Of a DNA stretch of 64,000 nucleotides, positions 44,614-52,787 are shown one piece after another (the stretch's first letter is position 1; every line of letters begins with the position of its first letter). Source of the stretch: Psychroserpens ponticola (GTDB lineage: Bacteria > Bacteroidota > Bacteroidia > Flavobacteriales > Flavobacteriaceae). The notes below the pieces were generated by a model. That model was not told the DNA's origin. It was given only the letters and a program-made list of their open reading frames with translations, and did no database searches. Position numbers and translations under genes: made by a program. The stretch spans positions 1,995,001 through 2,059,000 of the forward strand of contig NZ_CP116221.1 in NCBI RefSeq assembly GCF_023556315.2. The letters are read 5' to 3'.

Positions 44614-45066
44614 ATGAAAAAAATAATTATTTGCATTATCCTTATTTCTATTGCTGAAAACACTTTTTCTCAGCAATTAGATTTTCCTTTTTTAAATAAG
44701 CTGACAAAAATATCTATTGATGAAGTAGATGATTATATGATTAATTATTATGGTTATGAAAAAATTGAAAGCAAAAGCGAAACCAATGTAATGACTTATG
44801 GTAGATATTATAATCACGATTTAGATAATTCCATCATGATTTCCATTTCGTTCAAAGATGACAAACCGAATACGCTAGAATTATTAATAGCTAAAAATTT
44901 TGACATTCAGACGATTAAAAAGGAGTTAATAAAACGTGGCTATAAGAAGCAATCACTCATAGATTTTAAATTTGTTACTTTCAAAAAGGAAAAATCGACT
45001 GTTTTAGTCTCGATTATTCCAAATGAATTTGGAAAAAGTAAAATAAGGTTTATATCTGAATCATAA
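44614..45066 (+). CDS. Secreted small protein (C51)
   Basis: A 150-residue protein with a signal peptide (1-19, LISIAENTFSQ). The mature part has KISIDEVDDYMINYYGYEKI and strands SIMISISFKDDKPNTLELLI. No family recognised; periplasmic or extracellular. ATG is 27 bp after R'. Ends GTTGTGTGTA and TACACACAAC. Confidence 0.72.
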   Translation: MKKIIICIILISIAENTFSQQLDFPFLNKLTKISIDEVDDYMINYYGYEKIESKSETNVMTYGRYYNHDLDNSIMISISFKDDKPNTLELLIAKNFDIQTIKKELIKRGYKKQSLIDFKFVTFKKEKSTVLVSIIPNEFGKSKIRFISES

Positions 45067-45115
45067 ATTGATTTAGCTTTTTCTTGATTTAATACAGTTC
45101 AGATAAAAAAACTAC

Positions 45116-45247
45116 ACACAACACCGTGTATAATTCATTGCTAGTAAGTGTCTTCTTGCGAAAGTCCTAGCGGACTTTCTATCTATGATTTATTTGCTAA
45201 CTTTAGTGCTTAAACACGCAACGAAATCATACACAAACACGTTGGCA
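45116..45247 (+). repeat. attC52-like site (subtype III)
   Basis: R'' ACACAAC, R' GTTGGCA. AACACCGTG start. Confidence 0.85.
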
Positions 45248-45266
45248 ATAATTATTGACTCAAATT

Positions 45267-45713
45267 ATGAAAAGATTGTTTTTTTTATTTTTAATTCTAT
45301 CAATTAGTTGTTCAAAAAGTGATGACAGTAAGGAAGGCATACCTGAATGCCAGGAAAAAATGTTTCTTGAATCTTTTATTGCCGAACCCAATGACTGTTT
45401 TATCTTTCTTGATGATCCTGTTATGACTTTTATATTTGTTAGAATTAACCCTTTCACTAAAACTGATTTCAATAATATACCTCACGCTGAAATATTCGTA
45501 AGCATATTTATAGATGACTTTACTTGGGAATTTCTTCATACAATTTATGAAGATTCTGAAATGAACGGCAATTCATTTTCAGGATTAGTTAATGGTGGAA
45601 TTAACGATAATATTTATACAATTTACTTTGATGAAATTGAGTTTACTGAAACAGAAACACAATTTATTTTTCATCGAGCAACAATAAGATTGGAGAAATA
45701 TGTTGAAGATTGA
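45267..45713 (+). CDS. Small lipoprotein (C52)
   Basis: A 148-residue lipoprotein from ATG 45267 (MKRLFFLFLILSISCSKSDD; Cys at about 15). The mature part is acidic with alternating strands (DNIYTIYFDEIEFTETETQF). No family recognised. An upstream in-frame TTG at 45255 adds four residues without improving the signal. Ends GTTGGCAATA and TATTGCCAAC. Confidence 0.75.
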   Translation: MKRLFFLFLILSISCSKSDDSKEGIPECQEKMFLESFIAEPNDCFIFLDDPVMTFIFVRINPFTKTDFNNIPHAEIFVSIFIDDFTWEFLHTIYEDSEMNGNSFSGLVNGGINDNIYTIYFDEIEFTETETQFIFHRATIRLEKYVED

Positions 45714-45725
45714 TTAAGAAACTAT

Positions 45726-45858
45726 TGCCAACAACGTGTATAACCAATTGCTAGGTTATAGCCTACATGGAAATTCCTAACGGAATTTCCTCTGGTTCGG
45801 TTTCTTTTGTTAACTTAGTTCTTGCCAACGCAACAAGCCATACACAAACACGTTGGCA
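45726..45858 (+). repeat. attC53-like site (subtype I)
   Basis: R'' TGCCAAC, R' GTTGGCA. Confidence 0.88.
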
Positions 45859-45889
45859 ACAAGCTACGAAATTCAGTAAATCAATAAAA

Positions 45890-45922
45890 TTGAGAACTGA
45901 AAATGATATTTTTGTATCTTTG
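45890..45922 (+). promoter_or_regulatory. Candidate promoter of the C53 toxin-antitoxin cassette
   Basis: TTG at 45890-45892 and TATCTTTG at 45915-45922 (fits TAnnTTTG) lie 17 bp before the antitoxin ATG. The gap of 22 bp is slightly long for Bacteroidota. Confidence 0.5.
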
Positions 45923-45938
45923 ATAAAAAGCAAATAAA

Positions 45939-46181
45939 ATGGATTTACAAACAAGAAAACTGGAACTTATTCAAGAGTTTTTAAAAATTCAAAGTGAAGA
46001 TGTTATTTCACGACTTGAAAAAATCCTAAGAAAAGAAAATAAAAATTCAGATAACGGAAATTTTAAACCAATGACAATTGAGGAATTTAATTCTCGGATT
46101 GACAGATCTATGGAAGATTCTAAAAAAGGTCGATTAATAGAATCTAGTGAATTAAAAGCTAAGATTGATAAATGGAATTAA
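45939..46181 (+). CDS. Antitoxin of RelE/ParE-type module (C53)
   Basis: An 80-residue protein of the short Bacteroidota antitoxin type: LQTRKLELIQEFLKIQSEDV, then MTIEEFNSRIDRSMEDSKKG. The N-terminal half likely dimerises and the acidic tail binds the toxin. Overlaps the toxin gene by 10 nt. Preceded by a good candidate promoter, so the cassette seems self-sufficient. Confidence 0.82.
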   Translation: MDLQTRKLELIQEFLKIQSEDVISRLEKILRKENKNSDNGNFKPMTIEEFNSRIDRSMEDSKKGRLIESSELKAKIDKWN

Positions 46182-46489
46182 AATTATTTTGGACTAATTT
46201 TTCTCAAAGAGAACTAGAAAAAATTTATGAATACTATCGAGATAAAGCAGGAACTCGAATTGCTAAAAAGCTCATTAACGGAATTCATAGTGAAACTTTA
46301 AAACTCAAAAGTCAACCGAAAATTGGACAAACTGAAGACCTTTTAAAGAATAGAAAACAAGAATTTAGGTATTTAGTTTTTAAAAATTATAAAATTGTTT
46401 ATTGGATTAATGATAAAGAAAACAGAGTTGAAATAAATGATGTTTTTGACACTAGGCAAAATCCGATAAAAATGGAACGGACAAAATAA
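46172..46489 (+). CDS. RelE/ParE-superfamily toxin (C53)
   Basis: A 105-residue basic protein with LFWTNFSQRELEKIYEYYRD and the C-terminal FRYLVFKNYKIVYWINDKEN-RVEINDVFDTRQNP. The VFDTRQNP ending is shared with the toxin at 28685-28999 (FWDNRQNP). Coupled to its antitoxin by a 10-nt overlap. Cassette of the AAGC/GCCA class. Confidence 0.86.
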   Translation: MELKLFWTNFSQRELEKIYEYYRDKAGTRIAKKLINGIHSETLKLKSQPKIGQTEDLLKNRKQEFRYLVFKNYKIVYWINDKENRVEINDVFDTRQNPIKMERTK

Positions 46490-46497
46490 AAGCCAAT

Positions 46498-46629
46498 TGC
46501 CAACACCGTGTATATTTAATTGCTAGTCCTAGCCTACTTACGAATATTCCTGCGGAATATTCTATTCGTTTTTTATTTACTAAATTAGTTGCTAAATCAC
46601 GCAACTAAGCATACACAAACACGTTGTAT
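46498..46629 (+). repeat. attC54-like site (subtype III)
   Basis: R'' TGCCAAC, R' GTTGTAT. AACACCGTG start and GTGTATATTTAATT. Confidence 0.84.
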
Positions 46630-46644
46630 GCAATTCTTGAAACG

Positions 46645-47163
46645 ATGAAAAAAATAGATATTTTTATAATAATTTGTGGACTATTTTTATTTGCTGCTTG
46701 CAAAAATGAAAAAGAAGCGAATGATGGCAAAAATGAGAGTTTTTCAGAATGGAGAGACAATAATGAAATTGATTCCATCTCATTTTACAATTCTAATGAT
46801 TCGTGTAATAAAATTATTGGTAAACTTAATGTTAAATCAAGACTGCATAAAAATTTAATGGAAAAAGGAATTTTTGGAGGAGGAATGTCAAGTAGATGGC
46901 TTGAAATCAAAAAAGACTCTATAACTTATTTTGCTCCTAATGGTGAAATTGCTGATCGTGGAAAATGTAATTGTGAAAATGGAGTTCTAAAAGTTAATTG
47001 GGAAGTAAGATATAGTCGTCAAATAGAATATAAAATTCACTTTAATTCTAAAGATTTTGTTGAGTTAAGATATTACGACTATCCGTTCAGTTTTGATACT
47101 TTTGAATACGATACAACAAAAGACCCAACCAATCCAACAAAAGTAATTGGAACTATGGAGTAA
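46645..47163 (+). CDS. Lipoprotein (C54)
   Basis: A 172-residue lipoprotein from ATG 46645 (signal ending FLFAACKNEK; Cys about 18). Beta-rich mature part with WLEIKKDSITYFAPNGEIAD and GKCNCENGVLKVNWEVRYS. No family recognised. ATG is 23 bp after R'. Ends GTTGTATGCA and TGCATACAAC. Confidence 0.76.
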   Translation: MKKIDIFIIICGLFLFAACKNEKEANDGKNESFSEWRDNNEIDSISFYNSNDSCNKIIGKLNVKSRLHKNLMEKGIFGGGMSSRWLEIKKDSITYFAPNGEIADRGKCNCENGVLKVNWEVRYSRQIEYKIHFNSKDFVELRYYDYPFSFDTFEYDTTKDPTNPTKVIGTME

Positions 47164-47176
47164 TTGATTAAACTGC

Positions 47177-47310
47177 ATACAACAACGTGTATAACCAATT
47201 GCTTGGTTATCGCATACTCGGAAATTCCTAACGGAATTTCCTATTGGTTCGTTTTCTTTTGCTAACTTAGTCATAGCCAACGCAACTAGCCATACACAAA
47301 ACCGTTGGCA
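47177..47310 (+). repeat. attC55-like site (subtype I)
   Basis: R'' ATACAAC, R' GTTGGCA. Confidence 0.88.
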
Positions 47311-47329
47311 TTAATTTGAACAAAACCGA

Positions 47330-47773
47330 GTGAATATTAAAAACTTTAGAAATATATTGACTTTTGGAATTGGGATATTAATAATCTCATTCTCTGTTTT
47401 TCTTACGATAAAAATTGCACAAAACACTTCTGGAAATTTGACCTTAGCGATTATTTCTTTAATAATTTTCTATTCGTTAAGTTATTTATTTATTGCAACG
47501 TCATTAATCAGAATGGAATACAGAAAATCCGAAAAAGGAATTAATATTAAAATCAACAATGAGGATAAACAGCTAGTTATAAAAAATACTGGAAACGGAA
47601 AATCAGAAGTAATTAATAACGATAATGTAAAAGCTATTGAATTATATTATTCTTGGAACACAAACCCTTTCTCTTCTGACTTAGGATACTCAAAAATTAT
47701 GTTAAATAACGATTCAAAAATTTTCATTACTCAAGACAAAATAAGTCAAGCCGAAATTAAAAGCTTATTTTGA
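47330..47773 (+). CDS. Small membrane protein (C55)
   Basis: A 147-residue protein with two N-terminal membrane helices (about 10-30 and 38-60) and a soluble C-terminal domain (INIKINNEDKQLVIKNTGNG ... ELYYSWNTNPFSSD), resembling small PH-like or YcxB-type membrane proteins in layout. The start is GTG 47330, 27 bp after R'; no in-frame ATG is near. Ends GTTGGCATTA and TAATGCCAAC. Confidence 0.7.
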   Translation: MNIKNFRNILTFGIGILIISFSVFLTIKIAQNTSGNLTLAIISLIIFYSLSYLFIATSLIRMEYRKSEKGINIKINNEDKQLVIKNTGNGKSEVINNDNVKAIELYYSWNTNPFSSDLGYSKIMLNNDSKIFITQDKISQAEIKSLF

Positions 47774-47833
47774 AAAAAAGTTAAAAAGGAAAAAAGTCGA
47801 TTTATGAATAAACTGAAATAAATAAAAAACTAA

Positions 47834-47966
47834 TGCCAACAACGTGTATAACCAATTGCTTGGTTCTAGCCTACTTGGAAATTCCTAACAGAATTTCCTC
47901 TGGTTCGTTTTCTTTTGTTAACTTAGTTCTCGCCAACGCAACTAGCCATACACAAAACCGTTAAAT
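47834..47966 (+). repeat. attC56-like site (subtype I)
   Basis: R'' TGCCAAC, R' GTTAAAT. One inner arm reads CAGAATTTCC. Confidence 0.86.
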
Positions 47967-48335
47967 GCAATTGCTCCGAAATTTGTCTTCTTTAGGTAAA
48001 TTCCACTAAAATTTATACTTAGTTTTTCTCAAATAAATCACACTCACTAAACCTACAAGGTCTAATTTAAAAACATACATGAAAGGTTTTTCTTTTTGGA
48101 GATACTTAAGTCTTAAAATGGAACATTCAGAGTTTTTCACTCAAACGTCTAATCTAAATCTTATAGTTTTTTCGTGCTTACTCCTTCCCTAACACTAATA
48201 TAAAAATTATACTCACTCTAATCTGAGTTTAGATAGATTTTGCTAATAATGGCAATTAGCAAGTGATTTAATAATTTGAACTCGTTGCCTGCCAACTTTA
48301 TGTGCTTTGCTTTGTGTGTCGCAACAGCACATAAC
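47960..48335 (+). other. Non-coding cassette, family C (C56)
   Basis: A 376-bp cassette with no credible gene. Its 5' end GCAATTGCTCCGAAATTTG recalls family B (CAATAGCTCCGAAATTG), and its 3' end GTGTGTCGCAACAGCACATAAC recalls GTGTCGCTACAGTTGCC. It seems a distant relative of family B but lacks the terminator-like element. The ends GTTAAATGC / GCACATAAC match only partly. Confidence 0.65.
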
Positions 48336-48462
48336 AACGTGTATAACCAATTGCTTTGTTTGTGCATACTCGGAAATTCCTAACGGAATTTCCTATTGGT
48401 TCGTTTTCTTTTGTTAACTTAGTTCTTGCCAACGCAACAAGCCATACACAAAACCGTTACCA
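48329..48462 (+). repeat. attC57-like site (subtype I)
   Basis: R'' ACATAAC, R' GTTACCA. Confidence 0.88.
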
Positions 48463-48479
48463 TTAATTTGAACCAAACA

Positions 48480-49259
48480 ATGAAAATTACACTTTTGACA
48501 ATATTATTTCTTTCAATAAATTCCGTTTTCGGACAAGATAAAGAAGTAACATTTCACGAAATTATTCCAGAGTATATTCTAGCAGTTTGGGAAAATGATG
48601 GGACATCTGACAAAGCTAAATTCAAAATAACTGAACTTGAACAAATCAAATCTTTTTTAACAGAACTAGGAAAGAGAAAAAATAAAATAACATCAAATGA
48701 ATTTCTGACAAAGCCAACTACCAATACTCTTGTTGCTCACTATTTACATAAAAAACTAAAATGGAATTCCTTTAATGGACCTCACGTTGGAATTAAAAAA
48801 CTGAAGAATAGTAAGGTTATTAAAAATGAACTAAAAAATTTACCAGGTAATAATGAATTATTAGCACATTACTATTTGTCAATTTTTTCAGATGTTCTGA
48901 ATAAGCAAAAGCCAATGGATTTGGCCTCGACCAATATTGATTTGAAAAACCTTAATCTAAATAATGACACGGAAAAAGGAATTCTTATTTTATGTGCTAT
49001 GCGTCACATTGGAGGACAAGTAAGTTCATATTCTTCCACTCGCTTTCCTGACAATTGTTTTCGTGCGAAAAAATACGTTGAAAATATGCCCAAATTTAAT
49101 GATGGATTTTTCTATGAATATGAATTGTCTGAATTTGAGGATTTTAAAATAGAAGTTGACAAACGATATCCAAAAATGAGCTTTAAAGAAAGGTATTTGC
49201 CAGAATTTATAAAAGCAAAAAGCGGATATGAAAAATGTCTAGCGAACGAAAAAAACTAA
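48480..49259 (+). CDS. Secreted hypothetical protein (C57)
   Basis: A 259-residue protein from ATG 48480 with a signal peptide (1-19, LFLSINSVFGQ). The in-frame upstream start lies in attC57 and is rejected. Mature part helical and basic with NNELLAHYYLSIFSDVLNKQ and AMRHIGGQVSSYSSTRFPDN. No family recognised. The stop TAA forms part of the 3' terminal repeat TAATGGTAAC. Ends GTTACCATTA and TAATGGTAAC. Confidence 0.74.
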   Translation: MKITLLTILFLSINSVFGQDKEVTFHEIIPEYILAVWENDGTSDKAKFKITELEQIKSFLTELGKRKNKITSNEFLTKPTTNTLVAHYLHKKLKWNSFNGPHVGIKKLKNSKVIKNELKNLPGNNELLAHYYLSIFSDVLNKQKPMDLASTNIDLKNLNLNNDTEKGILILCAMRHIGGQVSSYSSTRFPDNCFRAKKYVENMPKFNDGFFYEYELSEFEDFKIEVDKRYPKMSFKERYLPEFIKAKSGYEKCLANEKN

Positions 49260-49393
49260 TGGTAACAACGTGTATAACCAATTGCTTGGTTTATGTGTAC
49301 TCGGAAATTCCTAACGGAATTTCCTACTGGTTCGGTTTCTTTTACTAACTTAGTTCTTGCCAACGCAACAAGCCATACACAAACACGTTAGGC
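49260..49393 (+). repeat. attC58-like site (subtype I)
   Basis: R'' TGGTAAC, R' GTTAGGC. Confidence 0.88.
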
Positions 49394-49412
49394 AACATTT
49401 GAAAAAACTCCT

Positions 49413-50519
49413 ATGAAAAAAATCACAATCATTTTTTTAATTTCAGTTATCGTAACAAGTTGTAAAAAAAAAAAGGAGATTAACGTTCAATATATAACTA
49501 ACAAGTTTAACGAAACAATTGAAAATATTGATAAAGTTCAATATGATGCGCAAAATGTGATGACATTTTCTGATGGTAATGTTTGGAATAACAAAGGTTT
49601 TGCAGTTCTTGAAAAAGAAACCTCTGATACGGTTTTCGGATTTTCATTTTATGGAATAAGAAACAACATTAACAAGTCATCCATTTATAAAGACGGAATT
49701 GGATTTCAAATTTCAAATAGTAAAAGAAAATTTGAACAAGAAAAAGGCGGATTACACTTTTTAGGAAATCCAGGAGGACAAATGATTTATCGTGACTTTT
49801 TTAAATTGGATTCTGTATATAAAAACGTTGTGTTTTCGGAAACAGACAGCACTTATCTTCTCACATATACATTTGAAGATGATTTAAAAAACAAAATCAC
49901 AGATAAAACTAAAACTATTGAATTAAGTAAAAACAACTTCTTACCTAAAAAAGTGGTTAATTCACTTCAACCTGATTTCGGAAATAAGCAAACTGTTGAA
50001 TTTATATTTGATAATTTCAAAATAAATGAAAACATTGATAAAAGTGTTAATTCGTACATTGAGGAATTAAATGAATATGAACAAATAATAGAGAAAGAAC
50101 CTAAACCAAATCCTCTATTAAAAAAATCATTACCAAAATTCATATTAACCGACTTATTTGATGAGAAAAACAAAGTAAATATTGAGACCGATAAATTAAC
50201 GCTAATTGATTTTTGGGAAGTTTGGTGTGGTTGGTGTATCAAGTCATTTCCAAAGGTAGAGGAAATTAAAAACAAATATGAAAACGATTTAAATGTAATC
50301 GGAATTGTTTCACAGGATATCGAAAATGCAAGAAAATTAGTAGAGAAAAAAGAGACTACTTTTTTAAATTTAATTGGGAACAAAGAACTAAATCAAACCT
50401 TTAGTGTAAATAGTTGGCCAAGATATTTTTTAGTTGACCAAAATGGAATTATCCAAGAAGAATATCACGGATTTTCCGACCAAATTGAGAAAGATATTAA
50501 AAAACTGATTAACAAATAA
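49413..50519 (+). CDS. TlpA-like thioredoxin lipoprotein (C58)
   Basis: A 368-residue lipoprotein (signal ending VIVTSCKKKK; Cys 17). Residues ~25-220 are a beta-rich lipoprotein domain. The C-terminal ~130 residues form a TlpA/ResA-like thioredoxin with active site Cys272-Gly-Trp-Cys275 (DFWEVWCGWCIKSFPKVEEI), IGIVSQDIENARKLV and the cis-Pro loop SWPRYFLVDQNG. Probably a periplasmic thiol-disulfide oxidoreductase. ATG is 26 bp after R'; ends GTTAGGCAAC and GTTGCCTAAC. Confidence 0.87.
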   Translation: MKKITIIFLISVIVTSCKKKKEINVQYITNKFNETIENIDKVQYDAQNVMTFSDGNVWNNKGFAVLEKETSDTVFGFSFYGIRNNINKSSIYKDGIGFQISNSKRKFEQEKGGLHFLGNPGGQMIYRDFFKLDSVYKNVVFSETDSTYLLTYTFEDDLKNKITDKTKTIELSKNNFLPKKVVNSLQPDFGNKQTVEFIFDNFKINENIDKSVNSYIEELNEYEQIIEKEPKPNPLLKKSLPKFILTDLFDEKNKVNIETDKLTLIDFWEVWCGWCIKSFPKVEEIKNKYENDLNVIGIVSQDIENARKLVEKKETTFLNLIGNKELNQTFSVNSWPRYFLVDQNGIIQEEYHGFSDQIEKDIKKLINK

Positions 50520-50526
50520 AAACGTT

Positions 50527-50660
50527 GCCTAACAACGTGTATAACCAATTGCTTGGTCTGTGTGTGCTCGTAAAATCCTATCGGATTTTCCTACTGGTTC
50601 GTTTCTTTTTGTTAACTTAGTTCTCGCCAACGCAACCAGCCATACACAAAATCGTTGTGC
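50527..50660 (+). repeat. attC59-like site (subtype I)
   Basis: R'' GCCTAAC, R' GTTGTGC. Perfect RYYYAAC R''. Confidence 0.88.
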
Positions 50661-50679
50661 ATAATTTGAGCTAAGCGAA

Positions 50680-51243
50680 ATGAAACAAACATTAATACTA
50701 TTTTCAGCACTATTTTTATTAATCAATTCCTGTAAAAAAGGAAATGATAAGACAAAAATTTCACCTAAAGATGGAATAGAAAAACTATTTGTTGCGGAAG
50801 ATATTTTTAATCAGAAATGGGTTGATACCATTATGCCAATCAGAAATGACGCTTTTTATGAATTTAAAAGTAAAAATAAAAACTTAAAAAAATACTCTTA
50901 CATTTTAGATTATAGTTCTGACCAAAATCAGATTTATGGGAAAATGGAATCAAATACTTATATTTTTGACAATATTGATTTGGTGCTTATTGACAAATTA
51001 ATCGCAGAAAACAATAAAACGAATCTGAATGGAATAGAATATTTGATAGAAGAAACAGATGAATTTAACTTACCTTTTGAAACGTGTAAATCATTTGCTC
51101 TCCTCAACCCAAACAACAGAGATTTTAAAGGATTTACGATTAATTATATTAAAGGAAACAAACTAATTCAAACAAAAATTTTATTTAATAAATTTTTCCC
51201 AATCGATTGGGATATTGCTGTGAATAAACTGAATGAATTATAA
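50680..51243 (+). CDS. Lipoprotein (C59, first gene)
   Basis: A 187-residue lipoprotein (signal ending LLINSCKKGN; Cys about 16). Mature part mixed alpha/beta with YSSDQNQIYGKMESNTYIFD. No family recognised. ATG is 26 bp after R'. A 72-codon membrane-protein gene follows after 17 bp. Confidence 0.74.
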   Translation: MKQTLILFSALFLLINSCKKGNDKTKISPKDGIEKLFVAEDIFNQKWVDTIMPIRNDAFYEFKSKNKNLKKYSYILDYSSDQNQIYGKMESNTYIFDNIDLVLIDKLIAENNKTNLNGIEYLIEETDEFNLPFETCKSFALLNPNNRDFKGFTINYIKGNKLIQTKILFNKFFPIDWDIAVNKLNEL

Positions 51244-51260
51244 AATTATTGGTTTAGATT

Positions 51261-51479
51261 ATGTTTGAGAAGTTTATAAAATTGTTATTAAAAGGAATAA
51301 TATCAATAATCGTTTTTACAATATACCTTTTCACATTACTTTATCCATTTTACAACTTATTAGTACCAGATTATATTAGTTCTGATAATATAATTGTCAT
51401 TGGAGTTATTGCTACTGTTTTTTTATATTATTTAACAATCGATTCAATTATTAAGTTTTTAAAACAAATATGGTATTGA
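51261..51479 (+). CDS. Small two-helix membrane protein (C59, second gene)
   Basis: A 72-residue protein with two hydrophobic helices (about 10-35 and 44-66) and little else. No family recognised. It may be a real small gene because it starts 17 bp after the lipoprotein stop and fills the rest of the cassette. Ends GTTGTGCATA and TATGCACAAC. Confidence 0.6.
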   Translation: MFEKFIKLLLKGIISIIVFTIYLFTLLYPFYNLLVPDYISSDNIIVIGVIATVFLYYLTIDSIIKFLKQIWY

Positions 51480-51500
51480 AAGGATGGTAAAAAAAACTAT

Positions 51501-51634
51501 GCACAACAACGTGTATAACCAATTGCTTGGTTTGTGTGTACTCGGAAATTCCTATCGGAATTTCCTATTGGTTCGGTTTCTTTTGTTAACTTAGTTCCTA
51601 CCAACGCAACAAGCCATACACAAACACGTTGGCA
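51501..51634 (+). repeat. attC60-like site (subtype I)
   Basis: R'' GCACAAC, R' GTTGGCA. Confidence 0.88.
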
Positions 51635-51659
51635 GTAATTAAAGGAAACAGAAACCAAA

Positions 51660-52136
51660 ATGAATAGAACATTTAGGAAAGGAGCTATTGGAGCTTTAAC
51701 AGACGAATACGAAAAAGCTCTGAACGAATTAAAAGCCTTGCTCTTACAAGTTCCTGACGCTGAATTTCAAAAAGTATATAATGAAAAAACTGCGGTTGAC
51801 TTTCAATCAGTAAGGAATATAGTTTTGCATATGATTAATTCAGGATATGGTTATGCGAATTATATTAGAAAAAGGTTTGGAAATAATTATGTTGTTCTAA
51901 AAATAGAAATTGAAACAACTGAACAAGGAATAACTGAACTTGAAAAAATGTTTGAATACACTGTTGAAACTTTTGAAAACAAATGGCATTTGACATATCG
52001 CGAATTAATGAATACTATAATCAAAACTTCTTGGACAACTTACGATTTAGAAGCGATTATTGAACATGCAATAGTTCATATTTTAAGGCACAGACTTCAA
52101 ATTGAGAAAATGATAATTAAAAACGAAATTTTATAA
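51660..52136 (+). CDS. DinB-like four-helix protein (C60)
   Basis: A 158-residue helical protein resembling the DinB/YfiT superfamily: AIGALTDEYEKALNELKALL in helix 1, SVRNIVLHMINSGYGYANYI in helix 2 and EAIIEHAIVHILRHRLQIEK in helix 4. His residues in helices 2 and 4 (LHMIN; EHAIVHILRH) could form the family's metal site, used in thiol transfer in some members. ATG is 33 bp after R'. Ends GTTGGC and GCCAAC. Confidence 0.8.
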   Translation: MNRTFRKGAIGALTDEYEKALNELKALLLQVPDAEFQKVYNEKTAVDFQSVRNIVLHMINSGYGYANYIRKRFGNNYVVLKIEIETTEQGITELEKMFEYTVETFENKWHLTYRELMNTIIKTSWTTYDLEAIIEHAIVHILRHRLQIEKMIIKNEIL

Positions 52137-52158
52137 AGTATCTAGAACTAAAAACTAC

Positions 52159-52291
52159 AGCCAACAACTTGTATAACCAATTGCTAGTTTGTGTGTACTC
52201 GGAAATTCCTATCGGAATTTCCTACTGGTTCGGTTTCTTTTGCTAACTTAGTTCTCGCCAACGCAACCAGCCATACACAAAACCGTTGTGC
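52159..52291 (+). repeat. attC61-like site (subtype I, AACTTG variant)
   Basis: R'' AGCCAAC, R' GTTGTGC. The otherwise invariant AACGTG/ACCGTG reads AACTTG here. Confidence 0.85.
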
Positions 52292-52333
52292 GTCAGCTTA
52301 AACAAAACATCCGAACTCAATAAAATAAAAATT

Positions 52334-52783
52334 ATGAAACAAATCTTAACATTTATTATTCTTTTAAGTCTTATTCATTTTACCTATGGACAAGATATAG
52401 CATCTACAAATAGTGGAGCAAACTCCAATAATAACTTAATTTATTCGATTGGAGAAGTATTTGTAATTCCAGAAAATCAAGATGAATTAAGTTCTGGAAT
52501 CATTGGTGTCATTTCAAAAATAGAGTTTACTTCTCTTGGAATTAATGAAATTGAGGTCTCAGAAAATTTACAGTTTTATCCAAATCCAACTTCTAATTTC
52601 CTTTTTCTTGAATTAGAAAACAAAACAATTAATGAGATTTATATATATGACTTAAATGGTAGATTTATAGGAAATAAAAAAATCATCAATCAAAAGGTTA
52701 GTTTAGAGGAGTTACAAACAGGCACATATATTATTAAAACAGACAATCAAAATATTCAGTCATTTAAAATTATAAAAAAATAA
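52334..52783 (+). CDS. Short T9SS sorting-domain protein (C61, first gene)
   Basis: A 149-residue protein from ATG 52334: signal peptide (1-20, SLIHFTYGQ), a short middle (NNNLIYSIGEVFVIPEN) and a complete type A T9SS sorting domain (LQFYPNPTSNFLFLELENKT ... TGTYIIKTDNQNIQSFKIIK). More than half the mature chain is the sorting domain, so it is either a tiny cell-surface protein or a remnant. It precedes the repeat protein by 4 bp. Confidence 0.82.
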   Translation: MKQILTFIILLSLIHFTYGQDIASTNSGANSNNNLIYSIGEVFVIPENQDELSSGIIGVISKIEFTSLGINEIEVSENLQFYPNPTSNFLFLELENKTINEIYIYDLNGRFIGNKKIINQKVSLEELQTGTYIIKTDNQNIQSFKIIKK

Positions 52784-52787
52784 CATT

